A stretch of DNA of 37,576 bases, from contig JAHEER010000031.1 of assembly GCA_024640625.1 (NCBI GenBank), positions 1-37,576 of the forward strand. Direction: 5' to 3'. The stretch is from Desulfobulbaceae bacterium. Its GTDB lineage: Bacteria > Desulfobacterota > Desulfobulbia > Desulfobulbales > Desulfocapsaceae. Position 1 is the stretch's first letter. Every line of letters begins with the position of its first letter. The notes beneath the pieces were generated by a model. The model was not told where the DNA came from, did no database searches, and worked only from the letters and a program-made list of their open reading frames with translations. Positions 25,828 to 34,249 of the stretch are shown piece after piece. The position numbers and the translations under genes were made by a program.

Positions 25828-26886
25828 TCAGGCTCGATCACCATACTCTGTAATATGTTGCGGCAGCCGTTCATCGGTTCCATACATGAAATGTTTTTCC
25901 ATGTTTTCCCTATATCTGCTGGCCATGGGTGTCTTCCCCACAGCTTCAGCCACTTCTCGAATATGAATCGGGGCGGCACCGCAACAGACGCCCAAATACC
26001 TGACACCAATGCGATACGCCTCTTCGGCAAACTTACGGATCTCATAGCGGTTGCAATACAGGGGATCAAGGGCGGTGGGAAAAGTCCGACCATGAGGTGA
26101 GGGGCAGGTGCACTGATTATTGTCATCGAGGTTAAAGAAGGTGGGTTGCGCGGAATTTGTGCGATAAGGAACCGGCAGGCCAGCGACATGACAACGCACA
26201 TTTTCTCTTATCTTTTTGAGATACGGCATCATGGTGGATGGGCCCCGAAAGCAATTAAGGCCAACAACGTCTGCCCCGCGCTGTTCAAGTTCCTTACATG
26301 AGTCGACAACAGACCAGTTGTCTCTCATTATGTTCTCGCCCATTGGGGCAATTGTAAGGACTGCGGTAAGGCCTGCAGATTTTATTGTCTCCAGAGCGCA
26401 AAATGCTTCCTCGGCATAATAGAATGTTTCACCGATAAAAAAATCCACACCTTCTTCTACACCCCACCCGACCATCTCTGCAAACATACTTCTGACCTCT
26501 TTCTGAGAGACAGGATCTGCGGGATTCCAGATGTTCGAGTTGGAGATGTTTCCGGCCACTAAATTTTTTTCGGTATTCTCCGGCACATCGTCTGCAACCT
26601 GTCGAGCAATTCGCACGGCCGCTCGATTCAATTCCTCGAGGCTATCCTGACGACCGATAATCTTCAATTTTTCTTTATGACCGTTATAGGTGAAGGCCTG
26701 CATAACGTCCGAACCGGCATGCTGGAAATCTTTGTGCAACCGTTCGAGGCATTCAGGATGGTCAAGAGCGACTTCCGGAACGAATTCACCTGCAGTCAAG
26801 TAGCCCCTTCTCTCCATCTCGAATAGATATCCTTCTGCACAAATTACACATTCAGATTCCAACCTTTCCAGTAATGTTCTTTTCAT
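25828..26886 (-). CDS. Homocysteine S-methyltransferase family protein (betaine-homocysteine methyltransferase-like)
   Basis: 352 aa, one domain. The zinc-binding cysteines expected for the family are present: Cys212 in VVGLNCFRG and Cys301/Cys302 in GVCCGAAPIHIR, although the usual GG before the CC pair is GV. QAFTYNG (from residue 63) and GNISNSN (from 112) occupy the substrate-region positions. The length fits short bacterial BHMT-like proteins rather than full methionine synthase. It would transfer a methyl group from betaine or a sulfonium compound to homocysteine to form methionine. The methyl donor cannot be deduced. It is monocistronic on the minus strand, with weak ribosome binding. 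Confidence 0.82.
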   Translation of the reverse strand: MKRTLLERLESECVICAEGYLFEMERRGYLTAGEFVPEVALDHPECLERLHKDFQHAGSDVMQAFTYNGHKEKLKIIGRQDSLEELNRAAVRIARQVADDVPENTEKNLVAGNISNSNIWNPADPVSQKEVRSMFAEMVGWGVEEGVDFFIGETFYYAEEAFCALETIKSAGLTAVLTIAPMGENIMRDNWSVVDSCKELEQRGADVVGLNCFRGPSTMMPYLKKIRENVRCHVAGLPVPYRTNSAQPTFFNLDDNNQCTCPSPHGRTFPTALDPLYCNRYEIRKFAEEAYRIGVRYLGVCCGAAPIHIREVAEAVGKTPMASRYRENMEKHFMYGTDERLPQHITEYGDRA

Positions 26887-27181
26887 TGTCTCGTTCTCTA
26901 ATTGAGAGTTGTCTTAGTGCTTGTTTTTCGCCAGCTGCGAGAGCTGGCCCTGAGGCGCATAGAAAATAATGCGTCTAACATTAAAACTGATTCGGAAATT
27001 AACAAGAACTACTCACCGCTTTTCTAAAAGGCTGATTTCTGCAATAAGAAAATACCCAAAAGGACCTCGCCGCCGGAACAGCCAGAAAAATTATTCCGCT
27101 CGAAGATTTTATAACGGGACCGCTGCCACATGGTTCCATTGACTTGGTTTCGCCTCTCATACTACAATTTAACCAGGAACA
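26887..27181. other. Gap between methyltransferase gene and riboswitch
   Basis: It carries the divergent upstream regions of the minus-strand methyltransferase and of the plus-strand riboswitch transcript. TTGACT is present at about 27139-27144 on the plus strand, and an AT-containing segment (TACAAT, about 27163-27168) lies 18 bp on, so this pair is a candidate promoter for the riboswitch RNA. No gene was seen. Confidence 0.4.
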
Positions 27182-27260
27182 AGGTGAAATAAGACAAAGC
27201 CAAACTTGTTGAGAAACAGGGACGGAAAGCCACGGATCTGAGGAGACAGCCGGGTTGCCT
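27182..27260 (+). ncRNA. GEMM-I riboswitch aptamer, probable GEMM-Ib (3',3'-cGAMP type)
   Basis: The stretch follows the GEMM-I layout. P1 can form between AGGTGA (27182-27187) and TTGCCT (27255-27260). The conserved core GACAAAGCCAAAC is followed by P2 (CTTGTT with AACAGG, closed by a GAGA GNRA tetraloop at 27211-27214), then GGGACGGAAAGCC. P3 (TCT/AGA and CGG/CCG) ends in AGACAGCCGGG. c-di-GMP aptamers usually have ACAGGGC with G at the ligand-contact position and GACGCAAAGCC. Here the run is ACAAAGC, with A at that position, and CGGAAAGCC, features shared with Geobacter 3',3'-cGAMP riboswitches. The class is confident; ligand preference is inferred by manual alignment. Confidence 0.8.
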
Positions 27261-27288
27261 GGAAAAGGTAACCCGGTTTGGTAATTTT
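27250..27288 (+). terminator. Intrinsic terminator overlapping the riboswitch (expression platform)
   Basis: CCGGGTTGCCT (27250-27260) pairs with AGGTAACCCGG (27266-27276), 11 bp with one G-U, around loop GGAAA, followed by TTTGGTAATTTT. The left arm is the same RNA as the 3' strands of aptamer P3 and P1. Ligand-stabilised aptamer and terminator therefore exclude each other, predicting an ON switch for the downstream gene. Confidence 0.72.
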
Positions 27289-27415
27289 GGGAAATACAAA
27301 CAGGAGCCGTCAATCCCATCGGGGGATCATATTAGAGTACGAATATGAGAGATAGACGCGGGGCACAGAGGAATATCGATCCCTTACGGTGGACAGAACC
27401 AGGGGAGGAGATCTT

Positions 27416-27904
27416 ATGTATATCAAACAATCGGAATTGTTGTGGGGCTTGGATAATCATTTCATCAAGGAATTTATTGACTCCGCCATGAAGAAAACGT
27501 ACCCCGAGGGGTATAAGCTTTTCAGCGCAGGTGATCCGGCCGAATATTTCTATATCCTGCTGCGGGGGTCCATCCGGCTGAGCGTCGGCAAGGAAAATAA
27601 GACCACCTATGTGGTTGAACATGGCGGAGAGGCCTTTGGCTGGTCAGGGCTGGTGGGTATGCCCAAGTACTCGGCCTCGGCCGAGTGCGCCAAGGAATCG
27701 ATGGTGATGATTTTCGCCAAAGACTTTGTTCAGAGTGTGGCCGATGCCGACCCGGAAAACGGCATGAGATTTTACCGAAGGCTGGCGCGCATGCTTGGCA
27801 AGAGACTTATCTACAGCTACGGGATGGAAATGGAAGGCGTGACCGATGATCTGCACTACACGTTTGCACCCGATGAACAATCCCCATCACTTGAGCCTGC
27901 CTGA
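27416..27904 (+). CDS. Cyclic nucleotide-binding (CNB) domain protein without DNA-binding domain
   Basis: 162 aa from the ATG at 27416, which follows AGGGGAGGA; a GTG at 27389 would include the ribosome-binding site. The Crp/Fnr-type beta-roll is clear: YPEGYKLFSAGDPAEYFYIL, LRGSIRLSV, then GGEAFGWSGLVGMPKYSASA. The phosphate-binding cassette has the GE start but lacks the usual arginine (MPKYSASA), so cAMP binding is doubtful. After the C-helix (RFYRRLARMLGKRLIYSYG) the protein ends without a helix-turn-helix. It is the only gene under the GEMM-I riboswitch, about 130 bp downstream. Its partner is unknown. Confidence 0.82.
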   Translation: MYIKQSELLWGLDNHFIKEFIDSAMKKTYPEGYKLFSAGDPAEYFYILLRGSIRLSVGKENKTTYVVEHGGEAFGWSGLVGMPKYSASAECAKESMVMIFAKDFVQSVADADPENGMRFYRRLARMLGKRLIYSYGMEMEGVTDDLHYTFAPDEQSPSLEPA

Positions 27905-27918
27905 CGCACTGCCTCGAA

Positions 27919-27955
27919 CACAGGGCCGGGATCACAGACCGGTCCCCGCCCTGTG
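27919..27955 (+). terminator. Hairpin after the CNB-domain gene
   Basis: CACAGGGC (27919-27926) pairs with GCCCTGTG (27948-27955), and inside it GGGA (27928-27931) with TCCC (27943-27946). It begins 15 bp after the stop codon. There is no T-run, so it may be an RNA-stabilising stem or a factor-assisted terminator. Confidence 0.5.
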
Positions 27956-27993
27956 CCAGCACCTTTGTCTGGAATAGGATGCGGGCCGATTAG

Positions 27994-28140
27994 GCGGCCC
28001 TGGGCTCGATGGCTGCCCTGGTGCTCACTGGCGTGCTGATGCCGGGGGCGGCACTGAAAGGGCTTGGCGATACGACCGTGGTCATGAGCGCGGCGCTGTT
28101 CGCAATTGGTGAAGGGGTGTCGCGTACCGGTGTGACTCCC
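27994..28140 (+). pseudogene. Fragment of an SLC13/DASS-type (sodium-sulfate/dicarboxylate) permease
   Basis: The frame after the TAG at 27991-27993 reads AALGSMAALVLTGVL, then MPGAALKGLGDTTVVMSAAL, then FAIGEGVSRTGV. This matches the N-terminal helix-loop-helix of SLC13-type permeases, where similar ALVLTGVLTPEEALAGF and AALFVLAAGLxRTG stretches occur. Nothing before or after continues the permease, so only about 45 codons survive. Similarity is judged from memory. Confidence 0.55.
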
Positions 28141-28178
28141 CAGTTCACTGCGGCAGTCGTGTCCTGTTCCTCTTCTGA

Positions 28179-28355
28179 TGGATTTTTCCCCTGTTCGTAT
28201 ATATCGTTGAGCAGATGTTGGCCCGCTTTCTTTGGATGATACTGCGTCAGAAAGAGTTGAACGACCTGCAGATCTCCGGCTGGGCCGCATCCTGGCAGAG
28301 ATGGTTCCGCCTGTATTGCGGCGGGTGGTTGTTCGAAACAAATATGGAGAAGTAA
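28179..28355 (+). other. Unassigned open frame just upstream of the RND adaptor
   Basis: After a TGA at 28176-28178 the frame stays open to the TAA at 28353-28355. From the ATG at 28215 it would give 46 aa starting MLARFLWMILRQKELNDLQI, tryptophan-rich and protein-like. The opposite strand (28161-28274) also has a credible peptide (LQVVQLFLTQYHPKKAGQHL). Neither could be assigned. No ribosome-binding site supports the ATG, so this is more likely decayed coding DNA than a gene. It could be the tail of a lost regulator. Confidence 0.3.
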
Positions 28356-28366
28356 GAGAGTCAGCG

Positions 28367-29461
28367 ATGAATATCTTTTGTAAACCATTGACAGCGCTGG
28401 CGATGACCGTTGTCCTGCTGATGTCATTGACAGGTAATTGCCTGGCCCGGCAGCCGACACCGGTAATTGTTGCGGAAGCGAAAATTTCACAACTCTATGA
28501 TCGGGTGGAAGCCCTCGGTACCTTGCGTGCCAATGAAACGGTTGAAATCACCGCTTCGGTGACCGATACCGTCACGGCAATTCATTTTGCCGATAATCAG
28601 ATCGTAGAAGCCGGAGATATACTTGCGGAAATGACCAACAGCGAAGAACACGCTCTGCTCGAGGAAGAGGTGTCCCGTCGGGAAGAAGCGCTCAAGCGAT
28701 ACGAGCGGGTGCTCACACTTGTCGCCCGCGGCGCGGTATCCCAAGCCCAGTTGGATGAGCGGGAACGAGAACTTGAAACCGCCGAGGCGCGCTTGCGTGC
28801 CATCGAATCACGCCTCCAGGATCGGCTTATAAAGGCGCCGTTCGGCGGCGTAGTGGGGTTGCGCAATATCAGCCTTGGGGCGCTCGTCGAACCCGGAGAT
28901 ATGATCACGACCCTGGATGATGTACGCGTCATGAAGCTTGACTTCAGTGTGCCTTCCATCTATCTGGCAACTCTCAAGAAGGGTACACCGGTGGAGGCCG
29001 TCTCACCGGCTTTTCCGGACAAACGCTTCAAGGGATCGGTGAGCAGCATCGACAGCCGGGTGGATCCGGTAACCCGGTCAATAGTGGTGCGGGCCTTGAT
29101 CGATAACAGCGATGGGCTGCTCAAACCGGGCCTGCTGATGTCGGTCGAGCTTTTAAAGAATGAACGTGCGGCCCTGATTGTTCCAGAAGAGGCCCTGATT
29201 CCTAGAGGTGAGCGCAATGTCGTGCTGCTGGTTGACGAGACAAAGTCGCCTGCGGTGGCCGAGGAGCGGACCGTGGCCATTGGCACCCGCCGGGTCGGCG
29301 AAGTGGAGATCCTGGAAGGTCTGCAGCCCGGAGATAAGGTGATTACCCACGGTACGCTCAAAGTGCGTCCCGGTCAGGAAATCTCGATCCGGGCCACGGA
29401 TGATCAGAACAAACCGCTGAGCGAGATGCTGTCCGGCGATGCTTCAGAGACCGCACAATGA
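28367..29461 (+). CDS. RND efflux system periplasmic adaptor (membrane fusion protein)
   Basis: 364 aa from the ATG at 28367, with AGAGAG upstream and a clear signal peptide (MNIFCKPLTALAMTVVLLMS, ending near CLA-RQP). A longer frame from 28232 adds 45 unrelated residues. The adaptor plan is complete: lipoyl half (VEALGTLRANETVEITASV), coiled-coil hairpin (about residues 95-150, with EEEVSRREEALKRYERVLTL), second lipoyl half (APFGGVVGLRNISLGALVEP), beta-barrel and membrane-proximal domains. It links the inner-membrane pump to an outer-membrane channel, for which no gene is nearby. Its TGA overlaps the pump's ATG. Confidence 0.92.
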   Translation: MNIFCKPLTALAMTVVLLMSLTGNCLARQPTPVIVAEAKISQLYDRVEALGTLRANETVEITASVTDTVTAIHFADNQIVEAGDILAEMTNSEEHALLEEEVSRREEALKRYERVLTLVARGAVSQAQLDERERELETAEARLRAIESRLQDRLIKAPFGGVVGLRNISLGALVEPGDMITTLDDVRVMKLDFSVPSIYLATLKKGTPVEAVSPAFPDKRFKGSVSSIDSRVDPVTRSIVVRALIDNSDGLLKPGLLMSVELLKNERAALIVPEEALIPRGERNVVLLVDETKSPAVAEERTVAIGTRRVGEVEILEGLQPGDKVITHGTLKVRPGQEISIRATDDQNKPLSEMLSGDASETAQ

Positions 29462-32400
29462 TCCTCTCTGATACCTCGATCAAGCGGCCGGTATTCGCCT
29501 CGGTTCTCTCGCTGCTGCTCATTGTCTTCGGCCTGGTTTCATTTTCCCGACTGCCGCTGCGCGAGTACCCAGATATCGATCCTCCGGTGGTGACCATCGA
29601 CACCGTTTACCCCGGAGCTTCGGCTAACGTGGTGGAAAGTCAGATCACCCAGCTGGTGGAAGAACGGATCGCCGGTGTCGAAGGCATCCGCTTTATTGAG
29701 TCATCAAGCGAGGACGGCCGTTCCAGGGTGACCATTGAATTCTCCACCGGCCGGGACATCGATGCGGCGGCCAATGACCTGCGGGACCGGGTCTCGGGGA
29801 TTGTCGACGATCTTCCGGCTGAGGCCGATCCTCCCGAGATCCAGAAAGAGGATTCCAACGACGACGTCATCATGTGGCTCAATCTCACCAGTGACCGTCT
29901 CACGGTACCGGAACTCACCGATTACGCCAATCGCTACCTGGTGGATAGATTTTCGGTGCTTGACGGCGTCTCGCGGGTCAGGGTGGGCGGCGGTCAGCGC
30001 TTCGCCATGCGCGTCTGGCTCGATCGCTCTGCCATGGCTGCCAGGGATCTCACCGTGCCCGAGGTTGAAAGGGCCCTAAGAGCGGAGAATGTAGAGCTTC
30101 CGGCCGGTACCATCGAGTCTGCCACCAGAAGTTTTACCGTGCGCCTGGGCCGCGCTTTCCGCACCGCCGATGATTTTTCCAAAATAGTGATCCAGCGCGG
30201 GTCCGACGGCTATTTGATCCGCCTCAGCGACATTGCCCGGGTTGAGCGCGGCACCGAGGAAGACAGAACGTTCTTCCGGGGCAACGGAGTCGCCATGGTC
30301 GGGCTCGGCATAATAAAACAGTCCACCGCCAATACCATAGATGTGGCCCGCAGCGCCAAGGCGCAGATGGGGCTGCTCAACCCGACACTGCCGGACGGCA
30401 TGCAGATCCGGCAGAGCTTCGACACCTCGGTGTTTATCGAGGAAGCCATCAAAGAGGTGTACAAGACGCTGGCAATAGCCATTGGGCTGGTGATCCTGGT
30501 CATTTTTCTGTTCCTGGGGAGCGTCAGGGCAACCATCGTGCCGGCGGTTTCGGTGCCGGTATCGATCATCGCCTCTTTCATCGCTCTGAACGCCTTTGGT
30601 TTTTCAGTCAATCTGCTCACCCTGCTGGCCCTTGTGCTGGCCATCGGACTGCTCGTAGACGATGGCATCGTGGTACTCGAAAATATTTTTCGGCGCATCG
30701 ATGAACACAACGAAACTCCATTGGTGGCCGCCTTCAACGGCACCAGGCAGGTCGGCTTTGCGGTCATCGCCACCACCCTGGTGCTGATTTCAGTATTCGT
30801 GCCCATAGCCTTTCTGCAGGGCGATGTGGGCAGACTCTTTTCAGAATTTGCCCTGACCATGGCGGCTGCAGTCTGTTTCTCCAGCATAGTGGCCCTGAGC
30901 TTGTCCCCGATGCTCGCTTCAGTCCTGCTTAAGCCAAAGCGCCGCGACCGCGCCACCCCTCCCCGCATCGACCGCTTTTACCGCTGGATTAGACGAACTT
31001 ACAGGAGAGTACTGGGACGCGCCCTGCGCTGGCCGCTGCTGGTCGCCGTCGTTTTTGTCTCTCTTCTCGGGGTGACTTACTGGCTGTTCAGCCAGATCGC
31101 GACCGAATATGCCCCTAAGGAAGACCGCGGTGCCTTCTTCGTCATCGTCAACGGGCCGGAGGGAGCCACTTACGAGTACATGAGCGAATACATGGATGAA
31201 ATCGAGTCCCGCCTGATGCCGCTCGTGGACAATGGCGAGATCACCCGTCTGCTGGTGCGCACGCCGCGCAGTTTCGGCAACATTGAAAACTTCAACACCG
31301 GCATCGTCATCTCCGTGCTCGAGCAGTGGGGACAGCGGCGCTCGGCCTGGGAGATCATGGACGAGGTGCGCTCCAAGCTCGGAGACCTCCCCGGAGTCCG
31401 GGCTTTTCCGGTTATGCGCCAGGGTTTCGGCTCCTCGATCCAGAAGCCGGTGCAGTTCGTTATAGGAGGGGGCACCTACCAGGAGCTGGCGCAATGGCGC
31501 GATATTCTGATGGCTGAAATCGAAGCAGACAACCCCGGTCTGCGCGGACTTGACTGGGATTACAAAGAGACCAAGCCCCAGATTGAGATCAGTATCGACT
31601 ATGATCGGGCAGCTGAGCTCGGGGTGACGGTGTCGGCCATCGGCAGGACGCTGGAGACCATGTTCGGTTCGCGCCGGGTGACCACCTATCTCGAGGAGGG
31701 GGAAGAGTATGATGTCATAGTCGAAGGGGAGCGCGACCTGCAGCGCACCCCGAACGACCTGCAGTCGATTTATGTGCGCTCCGAACACAGCGGCAAGCTG
31801 GTTCCGCTGGCCAGTTTCATTTCCCTGAAGGAGTTCGCCGACTCCAGTACCCTGAAGCGCTACAACCGGGTCAGAGCACTGACGCTGCAGGCCAATCTGG
31901 CCGATGACCTGGCCCTGAGCGATGCACTCACGTATCTCGAAGCCCTGGCGCGTGACAATTTGCCGGAACGGGTGATCATCGATTACAAGGGCATTTCCCA
32001 GGATTACAAGAGCAGTTCCGAGTCGATCCTGTTCGTCTTTGCCCTGGGTATCATCGTGGTTTTTCTCGTTCTTGCCGCCCAATTCGAGAGCTGGATAAAT
32101 CCTTTGGTGATCATGCTGACCGTACCGCTGGCCATGGCCGGCGGACTCTTCGGCCTCTATATTACCGGAAATACCCTCAACCTCTACAGTCAGATCGGCC
32201 TGGTCATGCTGGTCGGTCTGGCCGCCAAGAACGGCATCCTCATCGTTGAGTTTACCAACCAGCTGCGGGATCGTCAGATCGGCTTTCTGCGGGCGGTGCT
32301 CCAGGCTGCCGAAATTCGACTTCGTCCGATAGTGATGACAGGGATTACCACCGCTGCCGGGGCCGTACCGCTTATTCTTTCTTCCGGGGCCGGAGCCGAG

Positions 32401-32586
32401 ACCAGGATGGTGATCGGCGTGGTGGTGCTTGCCGGAGTTATCTCGGCCACTTTGTTCACGCTTTTTGTCGTTCCCGTTGCCTACAGCGTACTGGCCCGGC
32501 GTACCGCGCTGCCGGGCACGATAGAGCGTCGTCTCAGGCGGGAGCAGAAAAACTCCTCGAGAACGAAGCGCGAAGAGCGGATTTAA
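29458..32586 (+). CDS. RND efflux pump permease (AcrB/MexB-type, HAE1 family)
   Basis: 1042 aa, full length. It begins MILSDTSIKRPVFASVLSLL, typical of the family, with 12 membrane helices and two large periplasmic loops. The proton-relay residues are present: Asp401-Asp402 in GLLVDDGIVVLEN and Lys924 in LVGLAAKNGILIVEF. It exports hydrophobic or amphiphilic compounds driven by the proton gradient. The ATG overlaps the adaptor TGA by four bases (ATGA), so the two are coupled. Substrates are unknown, and no local regulator or TolC homologue is present. Confidence 0.94.
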   Translation: MILSDTSIKRPVFASVLSLLLIVFGLVSFSRLPLREYPDIDPPVVTIDTVYPGASANVVESQITQLVEERIAGVEGIRFIESSSEDGRSRVTIEFSTGRDIDAAANDLRDRVSGIVDDLPAEADPPEIQKEDSNDDVIMWLNLTSDRLTVPELTDYANRYLVDRFSVLDGVSRVRVGGGQRFAMRVWLDRSAMAARDLTVPEVERALRAENVELPAGTIESATRSFTVRLGRAFRTADDFSKIVIQRGSDGYLIRLSDIARVERGTEEDRTFFRGNGVAMVGLGIIKQSTANTIDVARSAKAQMGLLNPTLPDGMQIRQSFDTSVFIEEAIKEVYKTLAIAIGLVILVIFLFLGSVRATIVPAVSVPVSIIASFIALNAFGFSVNLLTLLALVLAIGLLVDDGIVVLENIFRRIDEHNETPLVAAFNGTRQVGFAVIATTLVLISVFVPIAFLQGDVGRLFSEFALTMAAAVCFSSIVALSLSPMLASVLLKPKRRDRATPPRIDRFYRWIRRTYRRVLGRALRWPLLVAVVFVSLLGVTYWLFSQIATEYAPKEDRGAFFVIVNGPEGATYEYMSEYMDEIESRLMPLVDNGEITRLLVRTPRSFGNIENFNTGIVISVLEQWGQRRSAWEIMDEVRSKLGDLPGVRAFPVMRQGFGSSIQKPVQFVIGGGTYQELAQWRDILMAEIEADNPGLRGLDWDYKETKPQIEISIDYDRAAELGVTVSAIGRTLETMFGSRRVTTYLEEGEEYDVIVEGERDLQRTPNDLQSIYVRSEHSGKLVPLASFISLKEFADSSTLKRYNRVRALTLQANLADDLALSDALTYLEALARDNLPERVIIDYKGISQDYKSSSESILFVFALGIIVVFLVLAAQFESWINPLVIMLTVPLAMAGGLFGLYITGNTLNLYSQIGLVMLVGLAAKNGILIVEFTNQLRDRQIGFLRAVLQAAEIRLRPIVMTGITTAAGAVPLILSSGAGAETRMVIGVVVLAGVISATLFTLFVVPVAYSVLARRTALPGTIERRLRREQKNSSRTKREERI

Positions 32587-32698
32587 TAGTTGACCCTGTT
32601 CAGATCAGCGTGAGTAGTCCTCGCTCCTCAGCTCCCTTTCTGCTGCTGTATGGGTTGGATTTGAGTTCCGGTAAAGCAATAAAAAATAACTATTATTT

Positions 32699-32714
32699 AG
32701 ATAAGAACTTATCT
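32699..32714. promoter_or_regulatory. 16-bp perfect palindrome upstream of nhaA
   Basis: AGATAAG (32699-32705), AA, CTTATCT (32708-32714). It lies in AT-rich DNA about 160 bp before the nhaA start. A dimeric regulator could bind here, for example a sodium or pH response factor; this is inference. It is too short to be a terminator for the RND operon. Confidence 0.45.
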
Positions 32715-32872
32715 GCATATATGAAATGAGAAGCGATGAGCAGATGAGGCGTGAGTGGTCTAATCCAGCTCCAACGAGGGTACTATTAAAACTAGAGAGG
32801 TAGATTGATGATGCAAAGTTAACGCTGTGTTTTCAGCAACTGGTATACGCTGAAATATAGTTCCAGTCAACT

Positions 32873-34249
32873 ATGTCGAACCAGTCGGTCTGGCAATTAG
32901 TAATGAAACCGAAAATAGAAGGCCGGGAGCACAAACCGTATCAATGGTTTTTTACTAAAGAGGTTAACGGTAGTGTTTTATTACTTCTTGCTGCAGTCAG
33001 CGCGGCATGTCTAGCAAATTCTAAATTTCACGAGATGTATGAGCATCTGCTCCATCTCAATATCTCTTTTTCATTCAGCACATTCACCTACAGCAGTTCC
33101 CTCCAGCATTTCATCAATGATGGTCTTATGGCTCTGTTCTTTTTTACCGTAGGGCTTGAAATAAAGAGAGAAATCCTCGTTGGTGAACTTGCCACCCCCA
33201 AGATGGCACTTCTGCCGATTATTGGTGCGGCAGGAGGAATGCTCGTTCCCGGATTGATCTATGTTGCTTTCAATTACGGCAAACCCAGCATCTCGGGATG
33301 GGGTATTCCCGTGGCGACAGATATCGCTTTTTCCCTTGGGGTCATTGCCATGTTAGGCCGTAATCTCCCACTTGGCTTGAGGATTTTTTTATCCACCTTT
33401 GCAATCGCCGATGATCTAGGGGCAGTACTTGTGATTGCTCTTTTTTACACAAATAGCATTGCCATGAATTTTCTTGCGGCAAGCCTCATCTGTACATTGA
33501 TTCTAGTTATTGCCAACCTTTTATATATTCGCTCAATAACCTTTTATGTCGTGGTAGGATTTTTCACCTGGGCCTGCGTTCTCGGTTCTGGCGTTCATGC
33601 AACAATAGCTGGTGTTGTGGTTGCCATGCTTGTGCCCGCGCGTGGTAAGTATGATATGGTCAGATTCATTGGTATTGTGCGATATATAACTGAAAAAATG
33701 CAAACTAATCGGGATGTTGACGGCCAATGGTTTTCCATATTCATCAAACCGGAACACCTCAATAATGTGCAGGAGTTGGAAAGCGCTTGCCACGATGTGG
33801 CTCCCCCTCTGCAACGGATGGAGCACGCCCTGCTGCCCAGCGTTACTTTTGGCATCCTTCCTCTATTTGCATTTTTTAATGCCGGTGTATCATTCCAGAA
33901 TATGTCTATGACCGCCGTCGTCTCAAATCCGGTCACCTTGGGCTGCTTTTTGGGACTTTTTGTCGGTAAGCCCATTGGTATAAGTCTGGCATCATATGTG
34001 GCGGTTCGTATGGGTGTCGCTACCCTTCCATTTAACGTGAGTTGGCATCATATCGCAGGCGCCGGTATGTTGGGAGGTATCGGATTTACCATGTCGTTGT
34101 TTATTGCCGGACTCTCTTTTACCGACACGTACCTGCTAAACTGCTCAAAGCTGGGAATATTCTCTGGATCGATATTGTCAGCCCTGGCTGGATTGGCATT
34201 TTTGGGCTTTTATGTCTTCCGGGATCGCCGCATTTATGAAGAGGTATGA
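32873..34249 (+). CDS. nhaA: Na+/H+ antiporter NhaA
   Basis: 458 aa, longer than E. coli NhaA (388). The ion-binding aspartates are present: Asp150 in PVATDIAFSLGV and Asp180-Asp181 in FAIADDLGAVLVIALFYT, with the functional lysine Lys366 in VGKPIGISLA. The extra length is a hydrophilic insert between helices (about residues 260-320, including VRYITEKMQTNRDVDGQWF). It exports Na+ for protons at alkaline pH or high salt, consistent with a marine or saline habitat. The codon content is visibly more AT-rich than the RND genes. It stands alone, with its 3' end overlapping the next gene by 16 bp on the opposite strand. Confidence 0.95.
   Translation: MSNQSVWQLVMKPKIEGREHKPYQWFFTKEVNGSVLLLLAAVSAACLANSKFHEMYEHLLHLNISFSFSTFTYSSSLQHFINDGLMALFFFTVGLEIKREILVGELATPKMALLPIIGAAGGMLVPGLIYVAFNYGKPSISGWGIPVATDIAFSLGVIAMLGRNLPLGLRIFLSTFAIADDLGAVLVIALFYTNSIAMNFLAASLICTLILVIANLLYIRSITFYVVVGFFTWACVLGSGVHATIAGVVVAMLVPARGKYDMVRFIGIVRYITEKMQTNRDVDGQWFSIFIKPEHLNNVQELESACHDVAPPLQRMEHALLPSVTFGILPLFAFFNAGVSFQNMSMTAVVSNPVTLGCFLGLFVGKPIGISLASYVAVRMGVATLPFNVSWHHIAGAGMLGGIGFTMSLFIAGLSFTDTYLLNCSKLGIFSGSILSALAGLAFLGFYVFRDRRIYEEV

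Noticed and set aside
28232..28366. 45-codon N-terminal extension of the RND adaptor
   Set aside because: The signal peptide begins at 28367 with its own ribosome-binding site, and the extension is unrelated to adaptor proteins.
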